From assembly GCF_026213295.1 (NCBI RefSeq), contig NC_079415.1, positions 18,626,496-18,690,495 on the forward strand: DNA of 64,000 bases, read 5' to 3'. The notes below the pieces were generated by a model. That model saw only the letters and a list, made by a program, of their open reading frames with translations, did no database searches and had not been told where the DNA came from. This document shows, piece by piece, positions 11,462-25,502 of the stretch (positions are counted from its first letter, which is position 1; every line of letters begins with the position of its first letter). The position numbers were made by a program, and so were the translations under genes. The stretch comes from Gadus chalcogrammus. Lineage: Eukaryota; Chordata; Actinopteri; Gadiformes; Gadidae.

Positions 11462-14400
11462 TTTATCAGTTTTTTATAGCGCTTTTCTAAATACTCATCG
11501 ACACTTTACAAATAACAAAAGGGATCCATACAGACAGTACAGACAATCAAACAAAAGGGAAAAAAATAAACACCACCACAACAATATGCAACACATTAAA
11601 AGAGCGGGAGAGAGTGGAAGATAGCGGAGGATGATTTGTCAAATGTTGTAGGTGGTCCTGAAGAGATAGGTGTATCAGAGTTTCGGATGGCCAGAGGGAG
11701 GGAGTTCCAGAGGGTAGGGGCGGCGATGGCGAAGACTCTGTCCCCCAGGGTGCGATACTTGGTCTTGGTGATGGAGGTGAGAAGGTTGGCATCAGCGGAG
11801 CGTAGGCGGCGAGTGGGGGAGTGGCGATGGAGGAGATCTGTTATGTACGAGGGTGCAAAGTTGTTTAGCGCTTTGTAGGTGGTGAGGAGAATCTTGAAAT
11901 TGATGCGTTGTTTAATTGGAAGACAATGAAGTTGACGGAGGATGGGAGTAATGTGTTCTCTGGAGGGGGAGTTAGTAAGCAGTCGGGCAGCAGAGTTTTG
12001 TACATATTGCAATTTTTGAAGAATAGTGGAGGGGAGGCCATACAGAATGCTATTGCAATAGTCGAGTCTGCAAGTGATGAAGGCTTGGATTAGTGTTTCG
12101 GCAGCTGAGGAAGAAAGGGTGGGTCGAAGGAGTGCAATGTTGCGGAGGTGGAATAAGGATGTTTTTCTGACGCTGTTTATGTGTGCCTTGAAGGAGAGCT
12201 TGGGGTCCATGATGATGCCGAGGTTTCTGACCAGGGGGAGGGAGTGACAGATGATCATCGATGCAAAGTGAGAAGTTCTGCGAGGTGGGGCTGATGGTTT
12301 TTGGGCCGAAGATGATAATTTCAGTTTTATGGCCGTTGAGTTTGAGGAAGTTGTGGTCCATCCAGGTTTTGATGTCCTTAAGACAGTTAGTGAGAGTGGA
12401 TATGCAGGAGTATGGCAGGAGTAATGGCTGTGGTGGTGATGTATAGTTGGGTATCGTCGGCATAACAGTGAAATTGAAGACCATGGCGGCGGATGATGTG
12501 ACCTAGTGGGAGCATTTAGAGGATGAAGAGGATGGGGCCAAGCACTGAGCCTTGGGGGACTCCGTGTGAGACAGGGATGGTGTGGGATTTGTGGTTGTTG
12601 ATGGAGATGTATTGGAATCTTTCAGACTGGAAGGAGGTGAACCAGGAGAGGGCGGAGTCAGTGATGCCAATGGATTGCAGACGGCTGAGGAGGATGGAGT
12701 AATTGACGTGTCGAAGGCAGCACTGAGGTCGAGGAGGAGGAGAATGGTGAGGGAGCCGGAGTCAGAGGAGAGTAGGAGGTCGTTGGTGACTTTAAGTAGG
12801 GCTGTTTCAGTACTGTAGTGGGTTCGGAAGTCGGATTGGAATTTTTCGTATAGGTTATTGGAGAGGAGGTATTGCTTGAGTTGTGTTGCGACGGCTCTTT
12901 CCAGTAGTTTTGAGAGGAATGGGAGGTTGGAGATGGGTCTGAAGTTGTTGGGGTCGTCGGAGTCAAGGCCAGGTTTTTTTAAGGAGGGGGGTGACGGCAG
13001 CAAGCTTAAGAGGTGGGGGAACGGTGCCAGAGTTTAGGGAGGAGTTGATGGTGTCTGTGATGAGTGGGGCAAGAGAGGTAAAACAGGGTTTGACGAGGGG
13101 GGGAGGTGGAAGATTTCATGGTGGAGGGTATCTTGGAGATGTCTGCTGTGGTTATGGGTGAGAAGATAGAAAGCTGGTGGTCAGGGGTTGGAGGAAGTGG
13201 AGGTTCTGAGTCAAGGCTTGTGGCAGAGGAGGTGGCAAGCTTGTTGTGGATGATTTCTATCTTGGAGTGGAAAACGATAGGAAGTTATTGCATTTCTCCG
13301 GGGTGAATCAGGATGAGATGTTATCCTGGGGTTTGAGAGCGGGCTTTGTTGAGTGCTGATTTGTAGAGGTGCATGTGCTCTTTGTAAGCGAGGGCGTGTA
13401 CTGTGAGACCGTTTTTCTTGTGTAGTCGTTACAGTTGTCTAAGATGTTTTTTGAGTTTGTGATGTTCCGGGGTGAACCAGGGGGCCGAGTGAGTGAACCT
13501 GACAGTTTTAGTTTTCAGGTGGGCCAGCTTTTTGAGCGAGGCAGACAGTGTGTTATTGTAGATGTTAACGAGGTACATGGGGGCTTGATTTACAGCAAAG
13601 GTGAGGCCGGAGAGAGTGTTTGATATGCAGGTTTTAGAGAGAAACTGGACAGATGGATTTAAGATTGCGGAAAGTGATTTTGCGGTCCTGTTTGGGTTCG
13701 GGGGCGGGAATGTCAATAACACGTGAGATGGCCAGGTGGTCAGAGATAGAGAGGTCGGGGCTGGAGACATTGTGGATGTGGAGGCCAGTCAAGCAAACAT
13801 GGTCTAGGATGTGCCCAAGGTTGTGGGTGGGATAGTTGATGTGTTAGGTGAAGCTAAAGCAGTTGAGTAGGTCCAGGAAGTCCATAGCGTTTTTACATTC
13901 CGGGGAGTCAATTTGGAGGTTGAAATCGCAGAGGAGTAAAACAGATGGCGAGATTGAAGATAGTGCAGTGATGAATTCAGAGAGATCTGGTATGAATGAT
14001 GGGTAGGGTTTGGGGGGGCGGTAAATGATTGAAATGATGAGCCGGGTAGTTTGAAAGCCAGGTGTTCAAAGGATGGGGCAGCAGGGATGGAGAGTGGGGT
14101 GGGTTGGAGGACTTGATGGTAAACAGCAGCAATACCCCCTCCTCTGCCCTCAGGGCGTGGGTTGTCCAGGTAAGAATATCCAACAGGGGTAGTTTGGTTG
14201 AGTTCAAAGTAGTCCAGGGATTTTGCCAAGTTTCATTTAGACAGAGGAGGTGAAGTTGCTTGTCGATGATACATTCGTTGAGAATGAGGTTTTTATTGTT
14301 GAGTGTTCTTGTGTTGAAGAGGGCGAGTTTTAGGTACTTTTATTTTGATTGAGCGGAAGTAGGGATTGGGCGGAGGTTGAAAGTGTTCACGCTGGAGTCA

Positions 14401-14990
14401 TTCCGATGATGTGTGTTGTTGTGATGACGCGATAAGGAAGTGCGGGAGCCGGTGTGTGAACTGCGATCAGACCACAGCGATGGAATACTGTTTATGGCAG
14501 TGGAACTGTGCATACATTTTACGGCAGGAGCCTCGGTGAATGTAACGGGGACGGAGAAGAAGTCGAGAATTCTTTAGTGTGGCAATGAGTTCAGTGGAAG
14601 GAGGCATTTGGGGAAAAAGCTGGCGGAGCTGCATGGTTGAGTAGCGAAGTGCCATGGCCGAGGCTGTGAAGAAGCAAACACTACTGGAGGTGGATGGTGG
14701 CCTCAACTAAGCAGCGATGAAGGACGTCCGCCAGATGGGAGCTGGGTTGGCTCGAAAGGAAGGCAGCGGTCCGGCCAGAGCGAGGGCCAACGCAACAGTA
14801 CCTGTAGAGGTTGAAGCCCGCCCGGGTTTACCTTCGACCAGGTTATGGCGATGGATCCTGTAGCAGAAGTCCAAGTGTCCAAGACGGCTGGTTGAAAAAG
14901 CTTTTAAAATAGGAAAGCAGCACCAAAGAACTTAAAAATAAAAATAATGTTCAAAATAATGTTCAGAATGATGTTCAGAGCGAGAAGCGG
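11426..14990 (-). mobile_element. L2-like non-LTR retrotransposon (LINE), decayed, copy 1
   Basis: Read on the minus strand. The 5' part encodes an APE-type endonuclease region (LCLNETW near 14250; TTPVGYSYLDNPRPEGRGGG within 14100-14200). The middle holds reverse-transcriptase motifs: NNFRPISNLPFLSKLLERAV near 12900, LLLDLSAAFDT near 12720, VSHGVPQGSVLGP near 12550, and the catalytic YADD at 12453-12464. The C-terminal region (ITCRLDYCNSILYGLP, ARLLTN, LHCLPIKQRINFKIL) is typical of fish L2/CR1-group LINEs. The 3' end has GAAAAGCGCTATA and a (TTA)n tail at 11426-11457, the usual L2 ending. The frame is broken by several frameshifts and stops, one just after LSAAFDT, so it is inactive. The 5' boundary is approximate. 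Confidence 0.85.
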
Positions 14991-15277
14991 CAGCCGGTGA
15001 GCAGCGGCGGCCAAAATGCATCAGCGTCCACCAACTGTCAGGTAACTTTACGACTCCACATAAAACACATAAAAATAAAGAAAACTGGCGCACTTACAAT
15101 AGGGAAAAGTGACGAGTAAACTTAACTATAACTAGCTAAACTACTATAGACAAAAAAAATAAAAAAGTTCAATGCATTCGTGAAAAAAATTAAAAATACT
15201 GAAAAAAAACAAGCCAGACAGAGTGGCGTTAGACTCGCCAGCGTCCCCGTTGCTAGGCAATTGGATAGTAATAGGAC

Positions 15278-15606
15278 ACACACACACACACAAACGCACA
15301 ACCATAAACACACGCACAAACACACACGCACACATACACAAACACACACATATACATACACACACATGCACATGCACACATACACACACACAAAAACACA
15401 CACACACATAAACACACAAACACATACACAGACACGCACACACACACATACACACACACTTACATACACACACATGCACTCACACATATACACACATGCA
15501 CACACACAAACAAACACACTTGCACACAGATATATACAAACATAAGACACACACAAACACACACATACACTTGCACACAGATAAATACACATACACACAT
15601 ACACAT
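15278..15606. repeat. Degenerate (CA)n array, copy 1 (copy 2 at 32302-32612)
   Basis: A CA-rich array broken by ATACA, CATGCA, AAACA and TTGCACACAGATA words. Some longer words recur (CACTTGCACACAGATA twice near 15517 and 15570), so parts were duplicated as blocks. Copy 2 is slightly shorter. Confidence 0.9.
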
Positions 15607-15624
15607 TTCTGTACTTTTTGAAGG

Positions 15625-15825
15625 ACGCGTGCGCAGGCGATTAATTACTTGGAGCAGGCGGTTTGCATGTGCTGGAAGGACGGCCTGTTGTTCCTGCAGA
15701 GTGGCTCCTAATTAAAAGCCAGAAGCATCCACAGGGAAAGGCCACAAGTCACGCCCCTGGTGGCCCCAGACTTCACCGGGAATTTATGGCTCTGCCACCA
15801 GGATCAGTGTGAGCGGGCAGGCTGG
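15625..15825. promoter_or_regulatory. Candidate conserved non-coding block (copy 2 at 32630-32835)
   Basis: Non-repetitive sequence between the CA and GA arrays, identical in the two copies as far as read. It contains GGCGATTAATTACTTGGAGC, CTCCTAATTAAAAGCC and CAGGATCAGTGTGAGCG, so homeodomain-type cores lie in otherwise GC-balanced DNA. The texture suggests a conserved regulatory element, but this is not proven by anything available here. Confidence 0.3.
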
Positions 15826-16230
<405 letters not shown>

Positions 16231-16774
16231 CACCTACAGACTATTGAACAAATTGAACAAATATTTAAGGCATATAGAATAAGAATTTACTTGTATGTTG
16301 GCATAAATTCACCTGCTTCAAACGGGCAGAGCGGTTTACTAATCTTCAATGCATTATGTTAATCTATGAGGGCCTGAAATACATTTACAATAGGGCTTGC
16401 ACATTTTGTTTGTGATACACGAGATTTTGTTTGTGATACTACGCCATTTGGAGAGCACTCAAGAGAGTTGTGATAATCCCAAAAGTAAATAATAAGATAA
16501 CAATCATGAACCCATGTAAATATACCGTAACGTAGGCTAACCGTACGTTCACACCAAAGGCGAATATCTTCGTCCGGCCACGTGTTCGCCACGTGCTTCC
16601 TCTTCCTCTCGTGAACCCATAGTTTCTTTCTGCCAATTCGATCTCAACCATTGCCGCGATAACCACCGCTACGAGTCTTTACTTGTTGTGGAAGTACCAG
16701 AGACTTCGGAGAACCCGACGCAGTCTTTAAGATTCATAATATCATCCGGAAGCGCACACAGCTTTTTGCCATGA

Positions 16775-16885
16775 TATTACATAATATAAAGATATCTATA
16801 TATTATAATATATAGCTATCTATATATTATATTATATAGATAGTTATGTATTATATTATATATATCTATATATTATATGATGCTA
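16775..16885. repeat. AT-rich palindromic stretch, copy 1 (copy 2 at 33778-33890)
   Basis: Repeated TATCTATATATTATA and its complement alternate, making several overlapping inverted repeats able to form hairpins or cruciforms. Copy 1 reaches the scaffold gap about 40 bases later. Confidence 0.85.
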
Positions 16886-16927
16886 TACCCTAGTTATAGG
16901 GCTCCAGGGGTCCGCAAACAGCAGAAC

Positions 16928-17027
16928 NNNNNNNNNNNNNNNNNNNNNNNNNNNNNNNNNNNNNNNNNNNNNNNNNNNNNNNNNNNNNNNNNNNNNNNNN
17001 NNNNNNNNNNNNNNNNNNNNNNNNNNN
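16928..17027. other. Assembly gap (100 N)
   Basis: Exactly 100 N, a conventional size for a gap of unknown length. It separates the end of duplicate copy 1 from the contig carrying copy 2. An AT-rich palindromic stretch lies directly before it. Confidence 0.99.
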
Positions 17028-17597
17028 CGAGGTGGAAAATAATCAGAATCATGACAAATGTAGAATTAAAATGCGATTTATATAATCTTTATTTTTTACA
17101 CAAGCATTTGAATGTAAGGGTTCCTTTGGAGCGGTTCAGTACAAACCAGGACTTGAGTCATTGCTAACAATTGTTTTGCACCAAAACTGCCCCCTCGGTT
17201 CTTTCTCTCTGCATATCAATGCAAGTATGCACAGCCTCTTTATATTCTCAGAATCAACCCGTTCAGTCAGACACCGGAGACCGCCGCCGCGGTCCCAGAA
17301 GTCCTTCTTCAGAAGACCTTTCCAGAAGACAATCTCCAGAATACCTTCTCCAGAAGGCGTTCTCCAGAAGGTATGGACCGGAACACAGGGGCCGTCCTCA
17401 TGGTGGGAGAAGAGGGACAGGAGTCCATCAGACAGAGAGGGGAGCAGGGAAAGGCCATTTTATGTCTATAAGCTCCTTCGTCTTTTCCCCCTACAATGCT
17501 ATCTCCAGCCCCCAACCCCCACACACACACACACACACACCCAAGCTAATTACTTTTTTTTTCAAATGCAAAGCAGCAGAAAGTGAGAGGATTTCTC

Positions 17598-18075
17598 CTG
17601 GATACTAAGGAGAGGAGAGAGGGGAGAAGAGAGCAGGGGATAAGGAGGAGAGAAAAGAGGAGACAGGAGACAGGAGATAGAAGATAGGAGAGAGGAGGAT
17701 AGAAAAGAGTAGGGGAGAGAGGAGGAGAGAACAGAGGAGACAGGAGATGAGAGAGGAGAGGAGAGAGTAGAGAGGAAAGAGGAGAGAGGAGGAGAGAAGA
17801 GAGGAGAGGCAAGAGAAGAGAGGAGAGATAATGGAGGGAGGGAGAACGGAAGGAGAAAGAGAGCTGTAGCAGAAAATGAAAAGATATAGAAAAAAGTGGA
17901 GAGGAGGAGAAGGACTGAATTGAAGGAGAGGTGACTTTCTTCCTTGTATGGCGGGGTACCTTTGAAGTAGGGAGTGATAGAAATGAAGGGATGAGAGAGG
18001 ACGAGGGGGGTAGAGAGAGGGAGATTGAGGAGGGGGCTCTGTTCTGTTCGGGAGTTAGGTAATAAAAAGAGAAAG
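17598..18075. repeat. Purine-rich (GGAGA) tract, copy 2
   Basis: The counterpart of 330-800 in the second copy of the 17-kb block, nearly identical in sequence and length. Confidence 0.85.
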
Positions 18076-19023
18076 CGAGGGAAGATCGTGTTAACGAGAT
18101 GGCCTCTAAAGGCGCATTAAATGGTGAGAGAGCGCCAGCACGATCATTCCTAGCCCTACTTATAGACTCCTCACACACCCGCTCCTTTCAGACCACACAG
18201 AGGTGTTCCAAAGCCCAAATTCCTCAGCTCCCCCACCTCTAAAGGAGTACTGGGGTGTGGGGTGTGTGTAGTACGAGGTAGTAGTGAAGGGCAAGGCACT
18301 GTGCGCGTGTGTGTTTGTAAAAGCATGCGTTTGTGTGTGCATATGTGTGTGTGCGTGTGTGTGTTTGCTTGTATGTGCATGCGTGTGAGTGGGTGTGCAT
18401 GTGTGTGTGTGCATGTGTGTGTGTGTGTGAGGGTCATCTGTCCTTTAAGACACACATCGCAGCCCATCAGAGGAAGGGGTCAGAGACTTACTCACCGACA
18501 GAGGGTCAGAAGTGGCCGGGATTACACGTCTACTCTAAGCCCCCCCTCAGATCCCCTGTGTTTTCACTCCCTCCCTGTTTGTTGTCTTGTGGCGGAGCAG
18601 ACGAAGGCGGGGGGGAGAGAAAAGGGAGAGAAAAGCCGCCGGTCGGGGGAATTAGTGTAAAGCTGAGGAGATGAATGGCCGTCCTATTCTCACCTCTTGT
18701 TGGCCGTTCTTCACCACACACACCCCTCCCACTTCTTGTTCCACTGAAAGCGCGTTAGGGTTGCCTTTGTGCCGACAAAAGGAGACTCCCCTCCTGGCTT
18801 TCACGCTCCTGGTGGAGCAACAAGAGGCTTTGGCCCCCCGGCCGACAGCAGGGCACCGGCGACTTTGATTGGGCGAGGAGCGTCAGAGAGAGCGGCCGCG
18901 TTCCATTCTCTCGCTCTCCCTCTCCTGATTAATCTACTGATTCCAATGCTCTCCATAACACCCTGCTTTTTTTCAACTTCTTTCTGTGTCTCAATAATCC
19001 TCACACACACATGTGCACGCGCG

Positions 19024-19137
<114 letters not shown>

Positions 19138-19980
19138 GACAGACACATGCATCAGTCTTATTTCAAGTCTTTTCTAGGTGTGTGTGTGTGTCTTTATAGA
19201 TTTACTTTTGTGTGCAGGAAAATCACAGGATGTGGGTGTCACCATGTGGATATTATTGTGAGGTAGATAATGACCAAGGTGTATACATATAACATCATTA
19301 CATAGTATATACATAATAGTGTATGGGCGTAGATTTTACACAATCACAAACCACTTTTATGGAAAAGTAAATTGATTTGAGTTCAACATGATTAAATGAT
19401 TCAACATGTATCAACATGATTTGATTTTACCTTAATATCCTTTTTTTGCCTTTTTTTACCTAATTCAGTTCCACTAGATCAAGGGCTATGAGAATATTCT
19501 CAACTCTCATTGGGAGAAATATGCTTGTTAAAACGAACGGTTAAGCTGTACATTTTAACAACTAAACTGTTGGCTTAATAAACTAAATGAAAGTAACTTT
19601 TTAAGTGTTTCCTCATGTTTTAAACCAAAAACTTCATCTAAAACTGGTCTGAGGATAATTTCTCATCATCACAAGAGGAAAAGATTTGTTTACTTTTCAT
19701 TTTGTTAGAAGTACGTCCCCAAAATAATCAATTATCAATAATAAATAATAAAATACTAAAGATTGGTCAACAGTGAATATATATGGGTAGCTAATATATA
19801 TTTTATATGATATGAATATAGATGCACACAGGTTCTGTTGTTTTTTCTCCAAATCGGATATTTAATGATTCAATGGATTACATCCATTGAATGTAGAATC
19901 AACTGAACTTGACTCTTTAAATAAGCCCCGCAGCACGTGGAACAATACTGGATGATATCAGACTTTATATTCCCAATCTT

Positions 19981-20432
19981 ACGCACCACAACGCCTCACT
20001 CTTCATCACCAGGTCACTCACGCACCACAACGCCTCACTCTTCATCACCAGGTCACTCACGCACCACAAAGCCTCACTCTTCATCACCAGGTCACTCACA
20101 CACCACAACGCCTCACTCTTCATCCCCAGGTCACTCACGCACCACAACGCCTCACTCTTCATCACCAGGTCACTCACGCACCACAACGCCTCACTCTTCA
20201 TCACCAGGTCACTCACGCACCACAACGCCTTACTCTTCATCACCAGGTCACTAACGCACCAAAACGCCTCACTCTTCATCACCAGGTCACTAACGCACCA
20301 CAACGCCTCCCTCTTCATTATCAGGTCACTAAAACACCACAACGCCTCACTCTTCATCACCAGGTCACTAACACACCACAACGCCTCCCTCTTCATCATC
20401 AGGTCACTAAAACACCACAACGCCTCACTCTT
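19981..20432. repeat. 39-bp minisatellite, copy 2 (~11.5 units)
   Basis: The same array as 2729-3297 but about 117 bases (three units) shorter. The missing units come from the ACTAACGCACC part of the array, which shows that this locus varies in copy number between the two copies or haplotypes. Confidence 0.95.
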
Positions 20433-20615
20433 CCTCCTCCCTCTGTCACGGACTCATCAGGGCCGGCCCACCAGCATGGCCGCTCGTGGCTATGTTTATC
20501 ATCATCGCTTTTACTTATCTGCTCCCCAGCTGCTTATCTAAATGGAGGCTGGAGGAGGAGCAGGTTTGTGGTTAGAGGGGGTGATAAACAGTTAGGTTGG
20601 GGTAGGCTGCATGGA

Positions 20616-21347
20616 GGGGCTGGTGGTGGTGGAGGTGGTGGCGGTGGTGGAGGTGGTGATGTTGATGGCGGTGGTGGCGGGGGAGAGGTTGGTAGTGGTG
20701 GTGGTAGTGGTGAGACGGTGGTGGAGGTGATGGGGTGGTGGTGGTGGTGAGGTGAGGGTGGAGGTGATGGTGGTGGTGGTGGTGGTAGTGGAGTTGGTGG
20801 TGGTTGTGGTGGTGGTGATGTTGGTGGTGGTGATGGTGGTGGAGGTGGTGGTGGTTGTGGTGATGGTGGTAGTGGTGATGATGGTGGTGATGGTGGTTGT
20901 GGTTGTGGTGGTGGTGGTGGTGGTTGTGATGGTGGTGGAGGTGGTGTGGTAGTGGTGATGGTGGTAGTGGTGATGATGGTAGTGGTGATGATGGTGGTGA
21001 TGGTGGTGTTGGTGATAGTAGTGGTGATGGTGGTGTTGGTGATAGTAGTGGTGGTGGTGGTGGTGGTGGTGGTGGTGGTGGTGGTGGTGGTGGTGGTGGT
21101 GGTGGTGGTGGAGGTGATGGTAGTGGTGGTGGTAGTGGTGGTGGTGGTGGTGGTGGTGGTGGTTGTGGTGGTGATGGTGGTTGTGGTTGTGGTGGTGGTG
21201 GTGGTGGTTGTGATGGTGGTGGAGGTGGTGTGGTAGTGGTGATGATGGAGGTGGTGTTCGTGTGGTGGAGGTGCTGATGGTGGTGATAATGGTGTTGGTG
21301 GGGGTGGTGGTGGTTGTGGTGGTGGTGGTTGTGGTGGTGGTGGGGTG
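20616..21347. repeat. (GGT)n-rich trinucleotide array, copy 2
   Basis: The counterpart of 3479-4202 with small in-phase gains and losses of triplets, for example a longer pure GGT core at 21045-21112. Confidence 0.95.
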
Positions 21348-22945
21348 CTCTGCTACAATAAATCAAGTTCCAGACTAATCTATTTAGCATGCTCTCGCCA
21401 TTATCCTGTCAGTGCAACAACTAATTAATTAACTGATTCCACAATGAAGAGGTTTTGAATGAGCCCATTAAGATAATTACTACAAGGAGCCGATCAGGAC
21501 GGTCGTTTGCAACTGCCACGCGTGATTCCAGCGCAGGCAGCTGCCCTTCTGCCCCGCCCGGGCAGCACGTCATAACGTGGCCTTACTGCTGAGAACACAA
21601 CAACAAAGACTGTAGTGTTGCCATGGCTCTGGGTGAGAGCACAACGATAGGTACTTTGTTTAATTGGTTTGTTTGCGTGTTTGTTTGTTTGTTTGTTTGT
21701 TTGTTTGTTTGTGGGAGCAAGAGAGTATGGGAGCTTTTAAAATAAGTGGAAATCACAGCAGAGAGATAGTTGTTGAAATGCGATACAGTAATGGAATTAA
21801 ATAGACTCACTGGCTTTCATTTTCATTTTATTGTTCATGCCATGTTTAAAACAATGGTAGGTAAGGGGATGAGCCTCTCTCCCTTGGTATCTAATGCTTT
21901 ATTCTCTGTTGAATAAAGATCGTCTTCATAGGTCAGACTCAGAACCGTTGACAGGTTTCCTTTCAGAGTGCGTTGGTTGATTAACTGATTAAATTAATAC
22001 ATGTATTAGTACACATTATTTAATTATAATATATTTATTAATATATTTATACTTTTTATGTATAGGGAAGCAAAACAGGGCAGTATTTTCTATATAATAA
22101 AGCAGCTTATGAATAACCCGGTAATACTGTCATGCACCATAAACAGTATTCCACTGCCATAGTACAAACTGACGTTGCGATGAGAACACATCTCTCTTCT
22201 ATAAAGGAGCTGAATCATGAGGCTTCACCCCCAAGACGTCTCTGTAGAGGAATCACCGGCAGCCATGCTGACACTATCGCTATCACCCTTCTACTGCGTC
22301 GCTATCGCAGTTCAGACAAACACCACATCCGTGACTTGAAGAAAATACAATGTGGTTTTTGTCTCAAAAACAAAAACATTGTTGTTGGAGAATTCCTCAT
22401 CCCTGTCATCATAGGACGGTACTTTCATGGACAGGCGTCAACACCACAAAGGCTCTGTCAAGGGAGGTCCTGGTCAGGGGCAGAGGGTGATGACAACATC
22501 AGACCTACTGAACCAGGGCAAAGTCAGGCCATGGCCTCCACCACACATCAGCAAGATGGAGCAAATCATTGGCCTTGTGAATGCAGTAACCGATGGCAAC
22601 TGGCCAGTGGAAACCAGCCAATGATGGTTGGTGGCTGGATGCGGTAGCTTGCTGCTATTAGGCTGTTAGGCTGTTAGGCTGAACCAGTCCGATCTGCAAG
22701 CTCATGTTTTGTTTGTTGTGGCAGAAGGCCTCCCTCCCGATCAGACAGATTGGTCCAGACCCGGCCCGGGTCGGCCCAATCACAACGCAGGTTTGATACG
22801 ATGACTGGACAGTAAAGCAGCGTTGATTTTTTTTTTTGTAAACAATCAAGATGGCTGCCGCTGACGTGGAACGGTCTGTTGAATCCTTGCCAGGTATCAA
22901 CCAAGCTGGACGCTACATCTTCCCTAAAAGAAGAACACACTGCAC

Positions 22946-23415
22946 TAGTGACGGACTGGGATTAAAAAACGGCCCTGGCATTTTCACCCACCAGCGGCCC
23001 ACACGGTGACGCGCACGTACGCGCGTGCCCGCAACACACAGATATAACTTCACATGCACGGAAATAACACACACTTTTGTAGCCCCATTGGTGATGAACT
23101 CTCTAACTTTAATATGCATAAAGACTGACTGTCCTCACTGTCCTCCTGTTTTACTCCCTGCCCCTGGTCTGTTTGCTCAGTGTCTTGAACATTAGTGCTA
23201 GCGCTGGTGCTACTAGCTGAAGCTGCACTTGGCGGCTTAAAAAACAAATCGGTCAGTTTCGCGCATTTTTTAAACTTCTGTCGCTTAATTCCTCGATTCA
23301 TAGTTCATACTCATAGTAACCTCAGCAGACTCTGGTATCTTCCAACTTTCAACTTCCAACAACCCCCTATACGCAGACGCGGTCTGATTCGGTTTTGAAA
23401 TTCCCAGAAGTCATT
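22946..23415 (-). mobile_element. Internally deleted hAT-like element, copy 2
   Basis: Sequence counterpart of 5803-6272, including the same 83-codon N-terminal frame (23050-23301). Its presence in both copies of the 17-kb block means it predates that duplication or allelic split. Confidence 0.4.
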
Positions 23416-25502
23416 GCTTCATAGAACTTTTGTAAACCAATAATACAATTAAAAATACAGGCAGATTTGTTGTATTTCAATTTCAAACAATGCACTTTTT
23501 AAACATCTGATTGAATAAGGCTACAAAATAATGTAGACCGATGTAAATATTAAGGGCAACCATGACTGTAGTATATAGACACTCATATCTGGTATAAACC
23601 CTGATTAGTTTCCTATTATATAGCATGAATAGGGATTTAGAGACAAATGGCTAATTTGAAGCTTTTAACTCTAGATGCTTGATAGTGGACCAAGAGATAA
23701 TGTGGGGCCGCGTTGCGACGAAGCGGCCGCGCGAACCCGACAAGCATGCCGCCCCGTGATTGGCTGGCCCAAACGGCCCACGAGAGGCCGCGGCCCCTCT
23801 GGCATCTGCCCGAATGCCAGACCGTCCAGTCCGTCACTGCACTGCACTCACCTACTGACCTACCTCCAGCCCGCATGAACCCCTCATCACGAACCCCCAG
23901 ATCCAGCCCACTCCAAGCCCACCGACAGACCATCAGACCCTGCCCATCTCCGGTCCCAGCCTCCATGATCTAGTGCCTTGCTCAAATGGTTCAGCACCGC
24001 TCACTTACCACTCTCCGTCTACTTCAAGAACGGTAGCCTCTGTTTGCAAGCTAGAAGCAACACAGAAGAAGCCGGACCGAGGCTGGTTCTTGGTGTGTGG
24101 GTCTGCTGCCTCCCCCTGGGCAGCATTGGTCCCGTTTCACCCCAAGACGCTCCACAGGCGGACAACAGCTTGTCTCAATCCTCAACCTACTAGAGAGAGC
24201 TCCTGCCGCCCAGGCCGTTCCCTGGAAGCAGGGCCCAGCCGGAGGGGGGAGGACGGGCACGGAGGGTCTGTGGATCTGGGCGGAGTGCTGGAGAGGTTTT
24301 TTTGTTGGCTGATAAAAGATCCACGTTTAAGCCTTTGGCCCTAAGCACACAACGTGTGTATGTTACTTCATATTTGTATAGGGACCAAAAATCATCAGTC
24401 AAATTGTTTTAAAGGAGCACACAGAGTTTGGATGTAGCTGGTGGTGTTTCACGGCTTGCTTCGGGTAGGACTGAAGTCTATTTTATGGAAATTGTTAAAC
24501 ATTGTTTTGCGTCTGGCCCAACAAGGCTGCATGCTTTAGATCCCCAGGCTGTCAGCGAGTGTTGAGGCGAGCGGCCACTTGAGCAGTTCCTCTCCTCGGC
24601 TCCGCCGCCGGCTGCTGATAGTATTCCTCTAGGATATGAGGAATAGACAGAAGCTTTTATCCTCACTCTGGTTTCTGTTTTTCGATGCCCTTGGATACTT
24701 AGACCATTGTTTTTACAGATATTTACAATGTCTAAATTTGTGTTTCCCCATTAGATGACTCATTACTCAATGCTATTTTCCAAAGACTGATTTATTTTTT
24801 GGGGGCAAATAAGATTAAGCCAATTGTGTAATATGTTTGAATGGTCTGCAATACAGCATACATGTTTGTGATGACTAGTCCTTAAAATGTATTCATTCAG
24901 TCTCGATATAAGTATAGATATTTTATTTATATGTTTATATCTATAACCTTTGCAGCCCGATCTATAAAACAAAGCATTATTTATCCTTAACAAAATGTTT
25001 GTTCAGACAACATGTTACAATGTTTGCTCCATTAGTAGCCTCCCCTTGTTTATGTTGTTGGTCTCCTGTTGTTCATCTGTAGCCATCATTTCAATCCCAA
25101 TGCATCTCGGTACAACATCATTCATTCCTGACATTTACATTTCAAAGTCGGCCTATTGTGAGGTGTGTGTTGTGATGTCATCCTTTGACAAGTTCCTCAC
25201 AAACGCGCTGCCTGTTAGTGTTTAATGAACTATTACGGATATTCCGCTAGCTTGAAGTGAGCTAATGAGAGGGAGATCCAGACCTGAGGATCTCTATTGT
25301 AGGCTCCACGTCTCTAATCCCCGGACCATCCTTTTTGCTGTGGCAGCAGTGTGAGAAACCACAAATGAACCCCTCCCCCCCCCAATGAGATCCATCAACC
25401 CCACCCTGGCACAACCCATACAATAGAACTGAGCTGGTCGTCACACGGCTGGAGACACGGACCCAGGGGGCTTCACCTGGGGAGAGGGAGCGCTCCACCA
25501 TG

